64,000 nt of DNA from Methanocalculus alkaliphilus (lineage in GTDB: Archaea > Halobacteriota > Methanomicrobia > Methanomicrobiales > Methanocorpusculaceae), in contig NZ_JALJYG010000001.1 in NCBI RefSeq assembly GCF_024170505.1, forward strand, positions 186,001 through 250,000, read 5' to 3'. The translations under genes and the position numbers were made by a program. Of this stretch, positions 44,411 through 52,524 are shown piece by piece. Below the pieces are notes generated by a model. It made no database searches. It was not told the DNA's origin and worked only from the letters and a program-made list of their open reading frames with translations. Numbering within the stretch: the first letter of the stretch is position 1; each line of letters opens with the position of its first letter.

Positions 44411-45703
44411 TTACTGCTGTTTCCGGTAGTACCAGTATCCAAGCCCGATGATGGCGATCAGGAGAGCACCGATCAACACCGGAGGAATTGTTGCCTCCCG
44501 TGGGACGACCTCCACCTCGACCTTCATCGTCCTTGATATCTGGGTATTGTCAAGGGCATCCCGGTACCGGACCTCGGAGTCAAGGCCATAGAGTTTCTCG
44601 ACAGCACCGCCATCAACATTCAGGATGAACCGGGCGACAGCAGACTCCCCGGGTGCGAGGTCACCAAGATATGCGGTGTCATCGTTTGATGTAAAGGGAT
44701 CTACCGCCGATATACGGGCGGTTGCACGGTAGGCGGTTGCTTCTCCGATATTTCTGTATTCGACATCAATAATGGTCTTCTGGCCGACTGCCACCACAGA
44801 TGGGGGGGAGACTGCGGAGAACTCAATCTTTCCTCCAGTTGCAATACCTGCCGTCCTCGGGTCCGAGGTCTTCAGCTGGCCGTTCTGGTCCTTATAATCG
44901 ACGATGATATCAAGGGGGTACTCACCGGGTTCGGCATTCTTTGAGACCGCAACCTTGAAGGTTCGAGTCACCTCCGCACCTGCCGGGAAGTCACCGATGA
45001 AGGAGCTTGCATCGGTCGGGATGAGCGGGCTTGCACCACTCCTCTGGATCCTGAGGGTGGCAGACCGGCCCTCCTCAGAACCGATGTTCCGGACAGATAC
45101 AGTAACGAAGCCTTCTGTTCCGACATTGAGTGCTTCGGTCTCTATTCCGGTTATCTGAATCCTGAGATCCGGCTTCACAACAAGATGGATATAATCCTCG
45201 ACGGTACGGGTTGTGTAGAAGTACCGGATGAGATCCTCGCCATACTGTTCGGCACGGCCGAGATACGTGTACTCAATGGTGATCGGCACAGCATACCGGC
45301 CTGCTGCCGCATCCTCATCAACCTGGATGGTGAAGGCCGCTGTTGCACTGCTGCCGCCGGGAATATCACCGATCATCTGGTCATCGGTCTTTATGCTGAG
45401 AGGGGCAGAGCCGGCTTTGAGACCGACGAGGGCCATCTTCGCGGTATCAGGCCGGTCGTCCCGGGTGATGATGTCGCTTCTGATGATCTTGACATCGGTT
45501 ATTCCGGTGTTCTCGATCCGGAGGTGGACAACCGCCTCCTCACCCGGAGAGAATTCGTTCGTTCCGGTGATCGCGGTTCTGAGTTCCGGGGTTCCGGAGA
45601 TATACTTCTCACCTGCAAGTGCGGGTGCGGTGATGCCGGCAAGGATGAGAGCGGCAAGGATGAGGACCCGGATAGAGGTCGTTCTAAGAGATGCATTCGC
45701 CAT
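44411..45703 (-). CDS. Secreted COG1361/CARDB-like repeat protein with C-terminal anchor
   Basis: 430 residues. Signal peptide (VLILAALILAGITAPALA), then several Ig-like/CARDB beta repeats (for example VVHLRIENTGITDVKI and VTVSVRNIGSEEGRS), and a last helix PPVLIGALLIAIIGLGYWYY with a short basic tail. COG1361 proteins often accompany RND or ABC exporters in methanogens and may form the external part of the exporter. First gene of the exporter operon. Confidence 0.87.
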   Translation of the reverse strand: MANASLRTTSIRVLILAALILAGITAPALAGEKYISGTPELRTAITGTNEFSPGEEAVVHLRIENTGITDVKIIRSDIITRDDRPDTAKMALVGLKAGSAPLSIKTDDQMIGDIPGGSSATAAFTIQVDEDAAAGRYAVPITIEYTYLGRAEQYGEDLIRYFYTTRTVEDYIHLVVKPDLRIQITGIETEALNVGTEGFVTVSVRNIGSEEGRSATLRIQRSGASPLIPTDASSFIGDFPAGAEVTRTFKVAVSKNAEPGEYPLDIIVDYKDQNGQLKTSDPRTAGIATGGKIEFSAVSPPSVVAVGQKTIIDVEYRNIGEATAYRATARISAVDPFTSNDDTAYLGDLAPGESAVARFILNVDGGAVEKLYGLDSEVRYRDALDNTQISRTMKVEVEVVPREATIPPVLIGALLIAIIGLGYWYYRKQQ

Positions 45704-45740
45704 TCATGAGCTCCGTACTTTGTTGACTAGCAGTTGTTTT

Positions 45741-45835
45741 TCATAATATAAAAGCCTTTTTTTCATATGTCACCTATATGAGTTTCACAAAATGATACAT
45801 ATGTCACCAATTAGAGGAACAATTATATATTTAAA
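45741..45835. promoter_or_regulatory. Divergent promoter region with two copies of an 11-bp operator-like site
   Basis: CATATGTCACC occurs at 45,764-45,774 and again at 45,798-45,808, same orientation, 34 bp apart (about three helix turns). They lie between two TATA boxes: minus-strand TTTTATATT near 45,742-45,753 for the exporter operon, and ATTATATATTT near 45,821-45,832 for the gene at 45,854, each about 25-40 bases from its start codon. A regulator bound to both sites could control both operons. Confidence 0.6.
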
Positions 45836-45853
45836 CAATCAACAGATGAACGA

Positions 45854-47629
45854 ATGGAGTCACCGCGGAGAGAGTTTGCTGAGATCAGGGATCTCCTCAA
45901 GGACCACCCAAAAGGGATGAGCGTCACAGAGGTCGCCCGTGCGCTCGGCCGGAATAAACATTCGACCGGCAGGTATCTCGACAGCCTGTATGCCTCCGGC
46001 CAAGTCGAGATGAGGACGGTCGGGATGGCGAAGATCTACTCCCTCGCACACCGCCTCCCACTCACCTCCCTCATTTCAACGATGCGGGAGAGGATCATGA
46101 TCCTTGATGCGGACCGGCAGATCATTCTCATTAATGAAGCATGTGCGGCATTCATCGGCGTACCTGTGGATGAGGTGACAGGGAGGGATATCGGCTATAT
46201 CCCTGCAAGGGATCCGGCGATCATCGATCTCCTTGCCACGATTAAAGATCACACCGTAGAGAGTGAGGAGATAGTAGAATATTCGGTTCTGATGGCAGAC
46301 AGGGAGAGGACGGATCTGCATATCCATATCATCCCATCGATGGATGATGCGCACCGCGAAGTCTATGTCGTCGTCATGGTGGATATCACCGATCATGTCA
46401 GGATGGTCGATGAGCTGAGGGAACGGGAGCAGCAGTACCGCCAGCTGGTTGAGATGGCCGGTGCCATCATCCTGAAGCTCGATAATGAGGGGAGGATCAC
46501 CTTCTTCAATGATTTTGCCGAGGAGTTCTTTGGATATTCACGGGAAGAAATCATCGGGGAGAGTGTCATCGGAACGATCGTCCCGCCGGAAGAGATGGAT
46601 GGCAGGAACCTCCAATTCCTTATCAGGGAGATATGTACCGGTGCAGATGCCTACCGGCGCAATGAGAATGCCAATATCACCAGGGACGGCCGTCTCGTCT
46701 GGGTCCGGTGGTCCAACAGCCCGATCAGGGATGATGAGGGGAATGTGACCGGAATCCTCTCGGTCGGCAACGACATCTCTGATCGAAAAGCGATGGAGCT
46801 TGAGCTGACGGCCCGGAAGGACCAGCTTGAACGGAGAGTACAGGAGATAGAATGCATCCATAAGTTCTCCGATACAATCGACCCCCGCAACACCCTGCCG
46901 GAGATCCTCGCCGGGATCGTCAGGGTCATCGGGAGATGCTGGTCAAAGCGGGGCACGACCGCCGTCCGGATCACCCATAACGATGAGATATATGAAAGCG
47001 GCGTTCCTGAAGGACTCCCCTTCGCCTTCTCCCACCCGATCGTCGCCAATGGGGTTGTGGTCGGTGTGTTTGAGGCAGGATTTGGCGGCAGGGACGAGGA
47101 CCCCGACTATCTGGAGAGTAAAGAGCGGCTCCTCACCCTCTTTGCGGAGCGTACCGGCTGGACCATCGAATGGATGGAAGGAGAGGCGGAACTGAGGAAT
47201 GCCCGTGATCTCTCGGAGACACTGATCGAGACGGTTGATGCGGTCATCTTCGTCCTTGATCCGGAGGGAAGGATCACCCGCTTTAATCGAAAGGCGGAAG
47301 AGATGACCGGCTATCTCGCTGCTGAAGTTATGGGACGGACGATCTGGGATATCTTTGTTGCTCCCGAGATGATCGAGGGGATCAGATCCCACATCACCAC
47401 CCTCACCAGGACGAGGAAGAGTGCACGGATCAGAACAGCATGGATTGCAAAGGATGGAGCCCGGAAGAAGATCGACTGGTCCAATACCGTCATCACCGAT
47501 GAGAGGGGAGAGGTCACCCATATCATCAGTACCGGGATCGATGTCACCCGGCAGGTTGAGGATGAGGAGGAGCTGCGTCGGTGCAGATCCGTGCTGGACA
47601 GATTCCTGGCAGGAGAGGAGGAGAAATGA
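45854..47629 (+). CDS. Winged-helix/multi-PAS/GAF signal protein
   Basis: 591 residues. Residues 1-70 are a winged helix (GMSVTEVARALGRNKHSTGRYL, over two helices) closely like that of the protein at 37,102. PAS domains follow at about 75-185, 195-320 and 465-585, with a GAF-like domain at about 340-450 (SKRGTTAVRI, GVFEAGFGG). No kinase or other output is present, so DNA binding is the likely output. It faces the RND exporter operon across a region with repeated sites, which suggests it regulates that operon and itself. Confidence 0.87.
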   Translation: MESPRREFAEIRDLLKDHPKGMSVTEVARALGRNKHSTGRYLDSLYASGQVEMRTVGMAKIYSLAHRLPLTSLISTMRERIMILDADRQIILINEACAAFIGVPVDEVTGRDIGYIPARDPAIIDLLATIKDHTVESEEIVEYSVLMADRERTDLHIHIIPSMDDAHREVYVVVMVDITDHVRMVDELREREQQYRQLVEMAGAIILKLDNEGRITFFNDFAEEFFGYSREEIIGESVIGTIVPPEEMDGRNLQFLIREICTGADAYRRNENANITRDGRLVWVRWSNSPIRDDEGNVTGILSVGNDISDRKAMELELTARKDQLERRVQEIECIHKFSDTIDPRNTLPEILAGIVRVIGRCWSKRGTTAVRITHNDEIYESGVPEGLPFAFSHPIVANGVVVGVFEAGFGGRDEDPDYLESKERLLTLFAERTGWTIEWMEGEAELRNARDLSETLIETVDAVIFVLDPEGRITRFNRKAEEMTGYLAAEVMGRTIWDIFVAPEMIEGIRSHITTLTRTRKSARIRTAWIAKDGARKKIDWSNTVITDERGEVTHIISTGIDVTRQVEDEEELRRCRSVLDRFLAGEEEK

Positions 47630-48048
47630 AAAGAAATTTCCTGATCACCGGAGTACTGCTCCTTGCCACACTCCTTGCCACAGGATGTGTCGTCGGGGGC
47701 GGGGATCTCCCGGATACATCCTGGAGGCTCATCTCCTATCTGGGAGATGATGGTCAGACCGTCAGAGCAGCTGCGGGAGGAACCATCTCATTCTCCGGGG
47801 ATGGAACCCTTCAGGGGAGTGCCGGGTGCAATAGCTATGCAGCCGAGTACCGGGCGGGACAAGGGCAGATCGTCATCAGCCAGCCAATAGCAACCGAAAT
47901 GTACTGCATGGATGAGAGCGTGATGGAAGAGGAGCGGCGGTTCCTCTTTCTGATCACCCAGGCTGCCGGGTACTCGCTGGATGGCGACATTCTCATCTTC
48001 TATCAGGGAGATGGCCGGGAGATCCTTGCGTTTGGGCGGATGATCTGA
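47626..48048 (+). CDS. META-domain lipoprotein
   Basis: 140 residues from an ATG overlapping the upstream stop (ATGA). A signal peptide with lipobox (LLATLLATGC) is followed by a META domain (DTSWRLISYLGDDG, GCNSYAAEYR, ATEMYCMDE). META/HslJ-like proteins are surface or periplasmic in bacteria, linked to stress or adhesion; role here unknown. Co-translated with the winged-helix/PAS protein, so perhaps part of the same response. Confidence 0.85.
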   Translation: MKRNFLITGVLLLATLLATGCVVGGGDLPDTSWRLISYLGDDGQTVRAAAGGTISFSGDGTLQGSAGCNSYAAEYRAGQGQIVISQPIATEMYCMDESVMEEERRFLFLITQAAGYSLDGDILIFYQGDGREILAFGRMI

Positions 48049-48420
48049 GTTATAGATTGCTCATACCTCTGATTATTCGATGGAGTCAAAAACAATGTGT
48101 GCACGAGAAGCCGTATTTGGTGGACGATTACATGAACAAGGCAGAATATTCTTTCCGTATTGTCTGGAGATGTAGCCGGCCCTTGGAACCATCTCACCCG
48201 GAATATCCTGGCGACCACCCCTCCTCCGATCGAATCCTTCTGGTTTGAAAGACTCTCGAGGAAGGGGTAGGGCGCCTCCACTCCATTCCTCTTCACTTTC
48301 ACCCCCCGCTCCCGATCTTTATGAGGCCATCTGACGGAATACTCAATAATCAGTGTCCTGGAGCGTCTTGACGAGGGGCTTCCTCCTGCAGGAGGATGGA
48401 GTGGAGATCTGCTCAAGGCA
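48049..48420. other. Gap without a recognisable gene
   Basis: 372 bases between the META gene and the Rpn-like gene. Open frames on the minus strand here resemble nothing I know. The stretch lies at the edge of an accessory patch and may contain gene debris, but I can support no feature. Confidence 0.5.
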
Positions 48421-49338
48421 TTGAGGATACAGGAGCGATCAAGGGAGTTGGAAACAATCACAGATTCAGATCACCCGTATAAACGCCTCTTCAGCCACAA
48501 AGAGATGATGGCAGACCTCATCTCCGGGTTTCTTGATCCCGGATTTGCTGCTGCCTGTGACGTTACGACACTGAAGCGGTGTAATGGCAGCTATGTGACC
48601 GATGATCTCAGGGAGCGCGAGGATGATCTCATCTGGAGCGTGAGATATGGGGATCGGACCCTGATCATCTACCTCTTAATCGAGTTTCAATCCACACCCG
48701 ATCCGACGATGCCGATCCGGATCATGTCCTATATGGCGCTCCTCTGGCAGGATCTGATACGGACAGGGAAACACTCCGTACGAAAACAATTGCCCGGGAT
48801 ACTTCCGATCGTCCTCTATAATGGCGAGAGTCCATGGAATGTACCGGATGATATCGGTGCAGCCATCCTGATGCCTGATCCGGTTCTCCGGTTCAGGCCG
48901 TCAGTCCCGTATCTTGTGGTTGATGAGCTCCGGCTGACACTGCATCATCTCACAGAGACGAGAAACCTTGCAGCCAGCCTCTTTGGTCTGGAGCAGTCAT
49001 CCAAAACTGCGGATCTCTTCCTGCTCGGCCAGCGGCTGAACGCATGGATGAGTACGAATCCGGATCTCGATCCTCTGCGCCGGGATTTTTCGCTATTCTT
49101 TGAGAATACCTTAAAGACAGATAACAATAAACCACTACCAAATCCGTTTTGTGGGGAGACTATGCTAGCAGAAAAGGTAAAACGATGGACCGCTGAGCTG
49201 AAGGCGGAAGGGAAAGCGGAAGGAATAGCTGAGGGGCAGCGAAGACTCCTGAAGAGGATGAAGGCGTTTGGGATGCCCATCAGTGAGATCGCAGAGATCA
49301 CCGGACTGCCGGAGGAGGAGATCCGCCACCTTATCTGA
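48421..49338 (+). CDS. Rpn/YhgA-like PD-(D/E)XK nuclease
   Basis: 305 residues in the Rpn (recombination-promoting nuclease, transposase_31) family. HPYKRLFSHKEMMADLI starts the core; the nuclease motif appears as EDDLIW ... LLIEFQSTPD; GILPIVLYNGESPW follows. The C-terminal tail has the family's repeats (AEGKAEGIAEG) and a helix-turn-helix-like end (ISEIAEITGLPEEEI). The start is uncertain: TTG at 48,421 or TTG at 48,448, as no ATG fits. Rpn proteins are DNA endonucleases tied to RecA-independent horizontal transfer. Confidence 0.85.
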   Translation: MRIQERSRELETITDSDHPYKRLFSHKEMMADLISGFLDPGFAAACDVTTLKRCNGSYVTDDLREREDDLIWSVRYGDRTLIIYLLIEFQSTPDPTMPIRIMSYMALLWQDLIRTGKHSVRKQLPGILPIVLYNGESPWNVPDDIGAAILMPDPVLRFRPSVPYLVVDELRLTLHHLTETRNLAASLFGLEQSSKTADLFLLGQRLNAWMSTNPDLDPLRRDFSLFFENTLKTDNNKPLPNPFCGETMLAEKVKRWTAELKAEGKAEGIAEGQRRLLKRMKAFGMPISEIAEITGLPEEEIRHLI

Positions 49339-49375
49339 CAGACAGTTAATCCGGGCTCTGCCCCCCACTCTTTTA

Positions 49376-49462
49376 CATGATTCAGTTGGCCAGAGATTCC
49401 CTTCTGACCAGGACCAGTGGAGATCTCTGATTTTGCCAGGGGGGGTTCACTTTGAAGAATGC
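49376..49462 (-). pseudogene. Duplicated fragment of the AlbA_2 ATPase 3' region
   Basis: This stretch matches 49,651-49,735, inside the neighbouring ATPase gene, at roughly nine bases in ten. Read on the minus strand it gives PLAKSEISTGPGQKGISGQL against PLAKSEISTGLGQKGVSGQL. It is the only part of a second copy left and is separated from the gene by an IS200/IS605-type end. Confidence 0.75.
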
Positions 49463-49469
49463 AACGAGG

Positions 49470-49525
49470 TGAGGCTCACGATCTAACAGGCAGGAAGCCC
49501 ACGACTTCAGTCGTGGGTAGTTGAC
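49470..49525 (+). mobile_element. IS200/IS605 (IS1341-type) right-end remnant with terminal hairpin
   Basis: The sequence ending CAGGAAGCCCACGACTTCAG and continuing TCGTGGGTAGTTGAC has the classic right-end form of TnpB-bearing elements: hairpin CCCACGAC-TTCA-GTCGTGGG (49,498-49,517) followed by a terminal TTGAC (49,521-49,525). In intact elements this is also the 3' end of the omega RNA. No tnpA or tnpB ORF remains, so it is a relic. The upstream limit is approximate. Confidence 0.7.
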
Positions 49526-50958
49526 TCTCCATCGCCATACTTTAATAAAATCTCCCCTTTATTGGTAAGGCGATATTTCTGTAGTCTGCTCGTAGGTTTT
49601 TCAGGAATTGTATATTCTATTAATTCTTCATGGAGCAACATTCGTATTACATGGTTCAGTTGGCCAGAGACTCCCTTCTGACCAAGACCGGTGGAGATTT
49701 CTGATTTTGCCAGGGGCCCACTTTGAAGAAGCCGGGCTATTCGTAGTGCCAGAGAATCTGGCTGTGACTCTGGCTGTGACTCTGGCTGCGACTCTGGCTG
49801 CGACTCTGGCTGCGACTCTGGCTGCGACTGAGCATCTCTTCTGTATCCCATACCAGATCGTGGGAAGGTAATTGAAAACCAGTGCTCAGACGTATCAATC
49901 TTCGGTTCACCTATACCATATTCTCTGCAGAGCTGCTGAATGCGGCGAATGCCAGATCCAATATGTTCAACCACTTTCATTCGGTAGAGTGTTGCAAAAA
50001 GAAGTGGATTTCTTGGAACACTTCTGGTCCCAAGATTTTCCTTGCTCATCCCGGCAGGAAGTCCTCCAGGACTTACGATCTCAACCCGATCTGAAAAGAT
50101 ATAAACCTGAACATTGGCTGTAGTGCGGTAATCGCGATGTGCAAGTGCATTAACAACCGCCTCACGAAGGGCTTCTTCAGGCAGCTCGGGTTTCTCTTCC
50201 CTTTTTACATGCCGGATTATATATTCAATATTTATCTTTGAAAGTATATATGCAACCACATCATTGATCATGGAGTAGATATCGCTGTTGTAATTCCGCC
50301 GGTCAAGAATACGTACTTTATCTGTACCCATAAACAATGCACAGGCAACATCAGCGCTCGGGGTGAATTTTCTGATGTCGCGGGCCATGAGCCATGCACC
50401 AGCATGCGTCATCTGCCCTTCGTGAATCAAGTGCAGGTTCTCTAATGCTGCGAAGGGCGCCATATCAGTTGGAATCCGAGCCCGTTTCTGAAACGCAGTC
50501 CATACATCATCTGTGAGGTCATTCTCCATGGAAAATTTCCTACAGGGACTTTCATCAAAATGAATCAATCCCTCAAGATAAAAAAAATCGCGAATCTCTG
50601 ATCGAGACATCTGCATTGAAGAAGCACCTTCGCGAATGTAGAACTTACCTGCAAAGGAATAGGGCTTGCTGTTTTGGGTTGGAATCGTTATGCAGAGTAC
50701 CTCACCTATGCTTTCAATCTCAACAGCAATTGGTGGATCTGAAGAACGGGCGATGTTTTGAACCTCAGATTTAAGGCCATTATGATTATTTACACCGATA
50801 ATCCGCCCATCATCCCCCACACCAATGAGGATGACACCCCCGGATGCATTGGCAAAGGCACATATTTCTCGTCCGAGACCAGACGTACCTGCCTGTTTGA
50901 ACTCAGTAGTATATCCCTCTCCAAGTAAAATACGATCATTCAGATTCATCTGCTTCAT
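49507..50958 (-). CDS. AlbA_2-domain ATP-binding protein (Schlafen/ATP-dependent regulator type)
   Basis: 483 residues. N-terminal AlbA_2 domain (TTEFKQAG, REICAFANASGGVILIGVGD), middle region typical of the family, then a HATPase_c_4-like part (EEALREAVVNALAHRDY, GSGIRRI). A flexible SQPE repeat linker leads to a C-terminal winged helix (GPLAKSEISTGLGQ, GQLNHVIRML). Such proteins are regulators or defence-linked; substrate unknown. The last residues (STTHD) and the stop codon lie inside the IS200/IS605 hairpin, so the original C-terminus was altered by the insertion. Confidence 0.88.
   Translation of the reverse strand: MKQMNLNDRILLGEGYTTEFKQAGTSGLGREICAFANASGGVILIGVGDDGRIIGVNNHNGLKSEVQNIARSSDPPIAVEIESIGEVLCITIPTQNSKPYSFAGKFYIREGASSMQMSRSEIRDFFYLEGLIHFDESPCRKFSMENDLTDDVWTAFQKRARIPTDMAPFAALENLHLIHEGQMTHAGAWLMARDIRKFTPSADVACALFMGTDKVRILDRRNYNSDIYSMINDVVAYILSKINIEYIIRHVKREEKPELPEEALREAVVNALAHRDYRTTANVQVYIFSDRVEIVSPGGLPAGMSKENLGTRSVPRNPLLFATLYRMKVVEHIGSGIRRIQQLCREYGIGEPKIDTSEHWFSITFPRSGMGYRRDAQSQPESQPESQPESQPESQPESQPDSLALRIARLLQSGPLAKSEISTGLGQKGVSGQLNHVIRMLLHEELIEYTIPEKPTSRLQKYRLTNKGEILLKYGDGESTTHD
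49757..49828. repeat. Six tandem 12-bp units coding a SQPE linker
   Basis: Units TCTGGCTGYGAC repeated six times without interruption. The unit is four codons, so gain or loss of units changes linker length in the ATPase without breaking the frame. Confidence 0.95.
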
Positions 50959-51147
50959 TGTTGATCAATTACAGGCATTCGACCTGTCCATGATAGTACA
51001 TTATTTGATGAGATATAAAGCGTATTCCTTTTCCTATTGTTCAACACAACAGCCTCCAATGAGGCCATATAATGCCTCTTCAACAAAAAAGCCATATTGG
51101 GTCCTGCAAGGATACAATCTGCCAGAGAACCCAGAAGATCCACCCCC

Positions 51148-51756
51148 TCACACCCTGTCAGCACGACGGCCTGCACGGACATTACCAAGTGATGTCTGCA
51201 ACACCTGGTTGCAGTTCTCAAGGAGTGGGGAGCCATGCCCAAAGTATATCGCCCTGACATCCCGCTGGCAGATAACTGCGAGGGCATGGATAAAACCCTC
51301 CTCATAGGTTCCGCCCCTGGACCGGATGACAAGCGGGGTGTCACCTGCAAACAGGACCCCGTCCTCCTCGCAGAAGAGGCATATCGAGTCATGGCTGTGG
51401 CCGGGGGTGTGGATCACCTCGAACGTCCGATCACCCGCCTTCAGCGTTTCGCCACCTCTGACGACGGTATCAACACCTTCGAGATGTCCGGAGAAGGCAT
51501 AGACGACCGGGCAGAAGAGCTCCCTGATCCTCGGGAGGAGGGATGCATGATCATAGTGGGAATGGGTGATGATCACCTGGTCGAGTTTCCGCTTCCCGAC
51601 ACCGGTGGAGGCAGCCCGGATCGCCTCGATGATGGCAGGATCCCTCCCGGTATCGATGAGGGTATTTCTGGTATCCAGTGAACACCACGTTCCGGTGATG
51701 AGATAGGCATTGGATGTGTATATGCGGCTCTGTTCTGTCAGGTTATTGATCTTCAT
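51148..51756 (-). CDS. MBL-fold metallo-hydrolase
   Basis: 202 residues. Metal-binding HSHYDH at 65-70, then HTPGHSHDS and FAGDTPLVI, complete for a dinuclear zinc hydrolase of the glyoxalase II-like group. No additional domain. The substrate cannot be inferred. The 50,959-51,147 gap before it shows only a TATA-like box (near 51,013-51,022, minus strand) for the AlbA_2 gene. Confidence 0.9.
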   Translation of the reverse strand: MKINNLTEQSRIYTSNAYLITGTWCSLDTRNTLIDTGRDPAIIEAIRAASTGVGKRKLDQVIITHSHYDHASLLPRIRELFCPVVYAFSGHLEGVDTVVRGGETLKAGDRTFEVIHTPGHSHDSICLFCEEDGVLFAGDTPLVIRSRGGTYEEGFIHALAVICQRDVRAIYFGHGSPLLENCNQVLQTSLGNVRAGRRADRV

Positions 51757-51846
51757 AGCAGCGTGCGGTCCTGTCTCAATGATTCCTGTACCCCGCCCGG
51801 GAGTTGCCTTCTGATGATGAATCCCTTTCTTTCTCCAGCCCTGTTA

Positions 51847-52458
51847 TCAGACCGGTATCTTCCTGAAGACCTGGGCATTTGAGACGACCGGTTCAAAGAG
51901 ATCGCCACACTCGGAGGGCATCTTCTGCGTCTGTTCGGTCAGGAAGAACCCTCCGTCAGAGAGGGTGTCATAAAACATCCGGATGACCCTGATCCGCTCT
52001 TCCTCGGTGAAGTGGAGGAGGACATTTTTACAGGAGATGAGTGAGATATTGGTTCTCACCGGCTGGAGGGTGAGGAGATCATGCCGCTGGTAGGTGAGCC
52101 GCTTTCTGATCTCCTCTGCGATGATGAAGTTCCCTTCTTTCTCTGGATCAGGTGAAAAGTACCTGCTGAAATACTCTTTTGGCATCCGTTTCAGTTCCTG
52201 CTCCGGGTAGCTCCCCTTTGAGATGATGGCATCAAAAAGGTTTGAATGGTCGATATCGGTCGCCAGGATGCGGACATTCCGAAATATCATCGACCCCATA
52301 TTCTCCTTTAAGAGAATCGCAATGGTATAGGGCTCCTGGCCCATTGCGCATCCTGCACTCCATACATCAATTGTCCTCCGGCCTTTCAGTGTGGGGAGGA
52401 TATGATCGGTGATCACCTCCAGTGTCTGGAGATCCCTGAAAAAATATGTGAATGCCAT
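51847..52458 (-). CDS. cheR: CheR-type receptor methyltransferase lacking the N-terminal helical domain
   Basis: 203 residues; CheR methylates glutamates on chemoreceptors with SAM. SAM-binding and family motifs: TYFFRDLQTL, VWSAGCAMGQEPYTIA, ILATDIDHSNL, ISCKNVLLHFT. CheR usually has ~270 residues; here the protein starts at the FFRD segment, so the N-terminal helical domain is absent. No in-frame extension with this domain is seen upstream. Clusters with CheW and the receptor on the same strand. Confidence 0.88.
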   Translation of the reverse strand: MAFTYFFRDLQTLEVITDHILPTLKGRRTIDVWSAGCAMGQEPYTIAILLKENMGSMIFRNVRILATDIDHSNLFDAIISKGSYPEQELKRMPKEYFSRYFSPDPEKEGNFIIAEEIRKRLTYQRHDLLTLQPVRTNISLISCKNVLLHFTEEERIRVIRMFYDTLSDGGFFLTEQTQKMPSECGDLFEPVVSNAQVFRKIPV

Positions 52459-52524
52459 TGTTGTATCTCCTTATCATATGGTATCCGAATGGATATCCTG
52501 TTTTGGTCTGGTTCAGGAAGGGGA

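Noticed and set aside
48003-48461. 152-codon minus-strand ORF over the META/Rpn gap
   Set aside because: Overlaps the ends of two real genes and shows no recognisable domain; at most gene debris.
49757-49828. CRISPR array
   Set aside because: Units are 12 bp, contiguous and without spacers, inside a coding frame.
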